DNA of 64,000 nt, from the NCBI RefSeq assembly GCF_000017685.1, contig NC_010602.1, positions 1,505,501 through 1,569,500 on the forward strand. The letters run 5' to 3'. This stretch comes from Leptospira biflexa serovar Patoc strain 'Patoc 1 (Paris)'. GTDB lineage: Bacteria > Spirochaetota > Leptospiria > Leptospirales > Leptospiraceae. This document shows, one piece after another, positions 62,019-64,000 of the stretch (position 1 is the first letter of the stretch; the number at the start of each line of letters is the position of its first letter). Below the pieces are notes generated by a model that had not been told where the DNA came from, did not search any database, and worked only from the letters and a program-made list of their open reading frames with translations. The translations under genes were made by a program, and so were the position numbers.

Positions 62019-63554
62019 TTATAATTGGTATAATACATTTGGTGCGATCAAAAGTTGTGTATACACTTCATTGCCGTTCGTATCAATTTCATAGCGCCAT
62101 ACATCGGCATTGCTGACTTGATCGGCTGAACCGTAAAAATCAACATAGTAAGTTTCACTCGAATCAGACTCATTGATGTAAAACTCACCCCAACCGATGA
62201 ATTCATCTGGAAACGAGTTTGGGTTCACTCCATTTGGCATGATCACAAAGGCATCATAGGCAGCATAACCACCTCCACCGATACCTCCACTGGGTAAAGG
62301 AGTTGTAAAATCAACATACACGTCCCATTCAAAGGTATAGGTTGTTTCAATGAAGTCTCCATAGAGCTCCGTATCAAGGACTCCCAATTCTTCATATTCA
62401 TCATTTGCACTATTATCGATATCATAATAATCGACAGCAAAATAGGTGATTTCTCCATTCGGATCATAGGTCTCAGTGATATAGTATTCAAAATTATCTG
62501 CATTATCGATGTATTCGGTGAGGACATAACCTCCTAAATCATTTGTCCTTCCTTTGACGGAAGTGGTGATTTTGTTCCCTGCCGCATCATCATAAACATT
62601 ACTATAATTTAAGGTGACACAATTGTTTGAGTTGGCACTGGTATCGTTGGCACATTCTTCGAATGTAAAACGAGTTGTGGATTTGTCCGTATTGCCGGAA
62701 CCCGATGTCACTTGTTTGATATTGAGAATGGCTTTGTCTTTTTTTCCGACTTGGGTGATGTAAGTGATGGAGGCATCCACACTCAAAGAGATTCCAAATA
62801 CCCGTAAGGAACGAGTGATGGAACTAAACACTTTGGATTTGTCACTTTTGAATTTGATACTTTTTTGGAATTGATTGTTGGAAGGACAAGGTTGTGGCGT
62901 TCCAATCGCATCGGCAAATGAATAGGAAATTTCTACATCATATTCATTATTACTTAAGGTTCGGTAAACCATGGCGGGAGTCGGGACAGATTGTCCAATG
63001 AAAGGTAAAATCCCTTCATTTTGTAGGCTAACAAGCTCTCCGCGAGCCTCCTCGGAACTAAGACCGAGCCTTTCAATCCCTTCCAAAAATTCCTCTTCCA
63101 TACTTTGTGTGATCCGCACACTGGAAGTTCCCCCAGGGATACAAACACCAGGACTGGCTTTGGCGATCGAATAGGATCCACTGATGAGTACTAAATCTTT
63201 TTTGGAATCACGTAAGATTTCGGCCACAATCCCCGTTCCTTCTGTTAGAAAGTATTGGCCTGTGAAACCATAATCCAAAGTATCTTCAGCAATGCCTTTG
63301 TTTGTGAAAGTCATTTTAGAAGTTTGGGACCTTCTTTGGAAACTTGCTCCTAGTCCAGAGCTTGGTTTACGTATGGATCTGGGAACCGCCACACTCAAAT
63401 TGGAAGGTAACTCAGAGTTAATATTAGAAGAGAGTAAAGTGCGAATGAAAAATCGGACAGCGAGTGCACTGAGTGAATTACTTTCATCTTTTTCTTTTTT
63501 ACAACCGACTAGGATTAAAACGGAAAGTAAGAGGAATAGAAAAAAACGTTTCAT
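62019..63554 (-). CDS. large lipoprotein, unknown, paired with FadL-like gene
   Basis: The product has 511 residues. Signal peptide and lipobox SVLILVGC (Cys18). The mature part is Ser/Thr/Asn/Asp-rich and probably all-beta. It includes GTSSVRITQSMEEEFLEGIE, LDTELYGDFIETTYTFEWDV and a Gly-rich GGIGGGGYAAYDAF near residue 420; the last third is rich in Tyr, Asp and Glu. No family recognised. The stop codon abuts the FadL-like ATG, so the two are co-expressed, perhaps as a surface complex. Divergent from the SH3 gene at the right edge. Confidence 0.65.
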   Translation of the reverse strand: MKRFFLFLLLSVLILVGCKKEKDESNSLSALAVRFFIRTLLSSNINSELPSNLSVAVPRSIRKPSSGLGASFQRRSQTSKMTFTNKGIAEDTLDYGFTGQYFLTEGTGIVAEILRDSKKDLVLISGSYSIAKASPGVCIPGGTSSVRITQSMEEEFLEGIERLGLSSEEARGELVSLQNEGILPFIGQSVPTPAMVYRTLSNNEYDVEISYSFADAIGTPQPCPSNNQFQKSIKFKSDKSKVFSSITRSLRVFGISLSVDASITYITQVGKKDKAILNIKQVTSGSGNTDKSTTRFTFEECANDTSANSNNCVTLNYSNVYDDAAGNKITTSVKGRTNDLGGYVLTEYIDNADNFEYYITETYDPNGEITYFAVDYYDIDNSANDEYEELGVLDTELYGDFIETTYTFEWDVYVDFTTPLPSGGIGGGGYAAYDAFVIMPNGVNPNSFPDEFIGWGEFYINESDSSETYYVDFYGSADQVSNADVWRYEIDTNGNEVYTQLLIAPNVLYQL

Positions 63555-63653
63555 CAGTCCATCATCAGAATGGTACGACTTGGATTGTCAATTCGAAAGT
63601 CAAAATTAAAAAAAGAGTTTCCAAAGTTTGAATCACACACAGATTCAATGGAA

Positions 63654-64000
63654 ATGCGATTGAAGACATTCACTTATCTATTATTATTCCTTGGGATTTC
63701 ACTCCTTGCGAAAGGAAATGTGTATGTACAAAGCAACAAAGCAAAGTTACTCACCCAACCAAAATTAAATGCGGAAGGGAGTGGGTTAAAAATAGGAGAA
63801 GTACTAACACCCATCACCGAACAAGGTCTTTTTGTCCAAGTCAGAGTGGAAGAGAAAACAGGTTGGGTGTCCAAGTTATTTGTATCACCTCTCCCTCCAG
63901 GGAACCAGATGAAACTTGGGATCACATCCAATTCTTCGGAAGCAGTGGTGGCAAGGCAAAGGGCATCCGATTTTACAAAAACAGCGGCAGCTCGGGGACT
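63654..64000 (+). CDS. exported SH3-domain protein, truncated by the window edge
   Basis: ATG 63654 (an in-frame ATG two codons earlier is possible) starts a signal peptide (LKTFTYLLLFLGISLLAKG). Residues about 22-78 form a bacterial SH3 domain: VYVQSNKAKLLTQPKLNAEG, LKIGEVLTPITEQGLFVQVR and GWVSKLFVSPLPPG. A helical part begins at about 85 (SSEAVVARQRASDFTKTAAA) and leaves the window. The SH3 domain is like that of the gene at 396. The 99-bp gap to the divergent lipoprotein should hold the promoters. Confidence 0.75.
   Translation, partial: MRLKTFTYLLLFLGISLLAKGNVYVQSNKAKLLTQPKLNAEGSGLKIGEVLTPITEQGLFVQVRVEEKTGWVSKLFVSPLPPGNQMKLGITSNSSEAVVARQRASDFTKTAAARG

Overview
The window looks like core chromosome of a spirochaete of the genus Leptospira, probably from the saprophytic side of the genus. 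This rests on content, not on a search. The DNA is AT-rich, and about a dozen exported proteins carry the loose leptospiral lipobox. There is a DUF1574-type protein (a family I know only from Leptospira), a TatT-linked TRAP transporter of the spirochaetal type, 7TM-DISM and PAS signalling proteins, and flagellar export chaperones. Genes are packed tightly on both strands, with many 1-4 nt start/stop overlaps. I saw no insertion sequence, prophage, rRNA operon or CRISPR array. One tRNA gene (Phe, GAA) is present.

Layout. 1-7.2 kb: small exported and lipoproteins, an AraC regulator beside a VOC lipoprotein, an FG-GAP propeller lipoprotein with a 10-C tract, a YidB-like protein and a bacterial relative of human C1orf50. 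7.3-13.7 kb: SPOR protein, coaE, an alpha/beta-hydrolase lipoprotein, tRNA-Phe, and a MocR-type regulator divergent from a PLP aminotransferase with a repeated operator-like motif between them. 13.7-20.7 kb: a 7TM-DISM/SpoIIE phosphatase, an atypical radical SAM protein, a FecR-domain lipoprotein, lipA and an RNA pseudouridine synthase. 20.7-26.5 kb: a DUF1574 protein, an HPP membrane protein with no ordinary start codon, an FSA-type transaldolase, and a purN-purH-membrane protein operon. 26.6-28 kb: fliS, a FlgN/FliT-like gene and a J-domain gene. 28.1-32.1 kb: a TatT-linked TRAP transporter operon. 32.2-36.8 kb: DedA, dNTPase, GST, a nucleoside-phosphorylase-like protein and argC.

36.9-47.9 kb is the most interesting stretch. 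A membrane histidine kinase with about 80 extra residues inside its dimerisation hairpin is translationally coupled to a CXXCH (haem-type) lipoprotein and followed by a PAS hybrid kinase. Next come a porin, a chemoreceptor whose C-terminus runs into an antisense ankyrin lipoprotein, and an S41-family lipoprotein that has lost both catalytic residues.

47.9-64 kb: a YbjN-like protein, a VOC protein, a lipocalin, and a five-gene operon (FtsX-like mini-permease, LolD-like ATPase, ROK kinase, HIT protein, LPG-synthase-like membrane protein). Divergent from that operon is a membrane-anchored TPR protein ending in a degenerate Mrr-type nuclease fold. The rest is ruvA, a patatin/NlpC-P60/patatin cluster, a FadL-like porin next to a lipoprotein, and a truncated SH3 protein.

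Most metabolic genes (coaE, lipA, purN, purH, argC, ruvA) are ordinary. The best candidates for undescribed biology are the kinase/haem lipoprotein/hybrid kinase operon, the pseudo-S41/ankyrin pair, and the TPR/degenerate-Mrr membrane protein beside the small ABC operon. All functional statements come from reading the translated sequences; no search was run.
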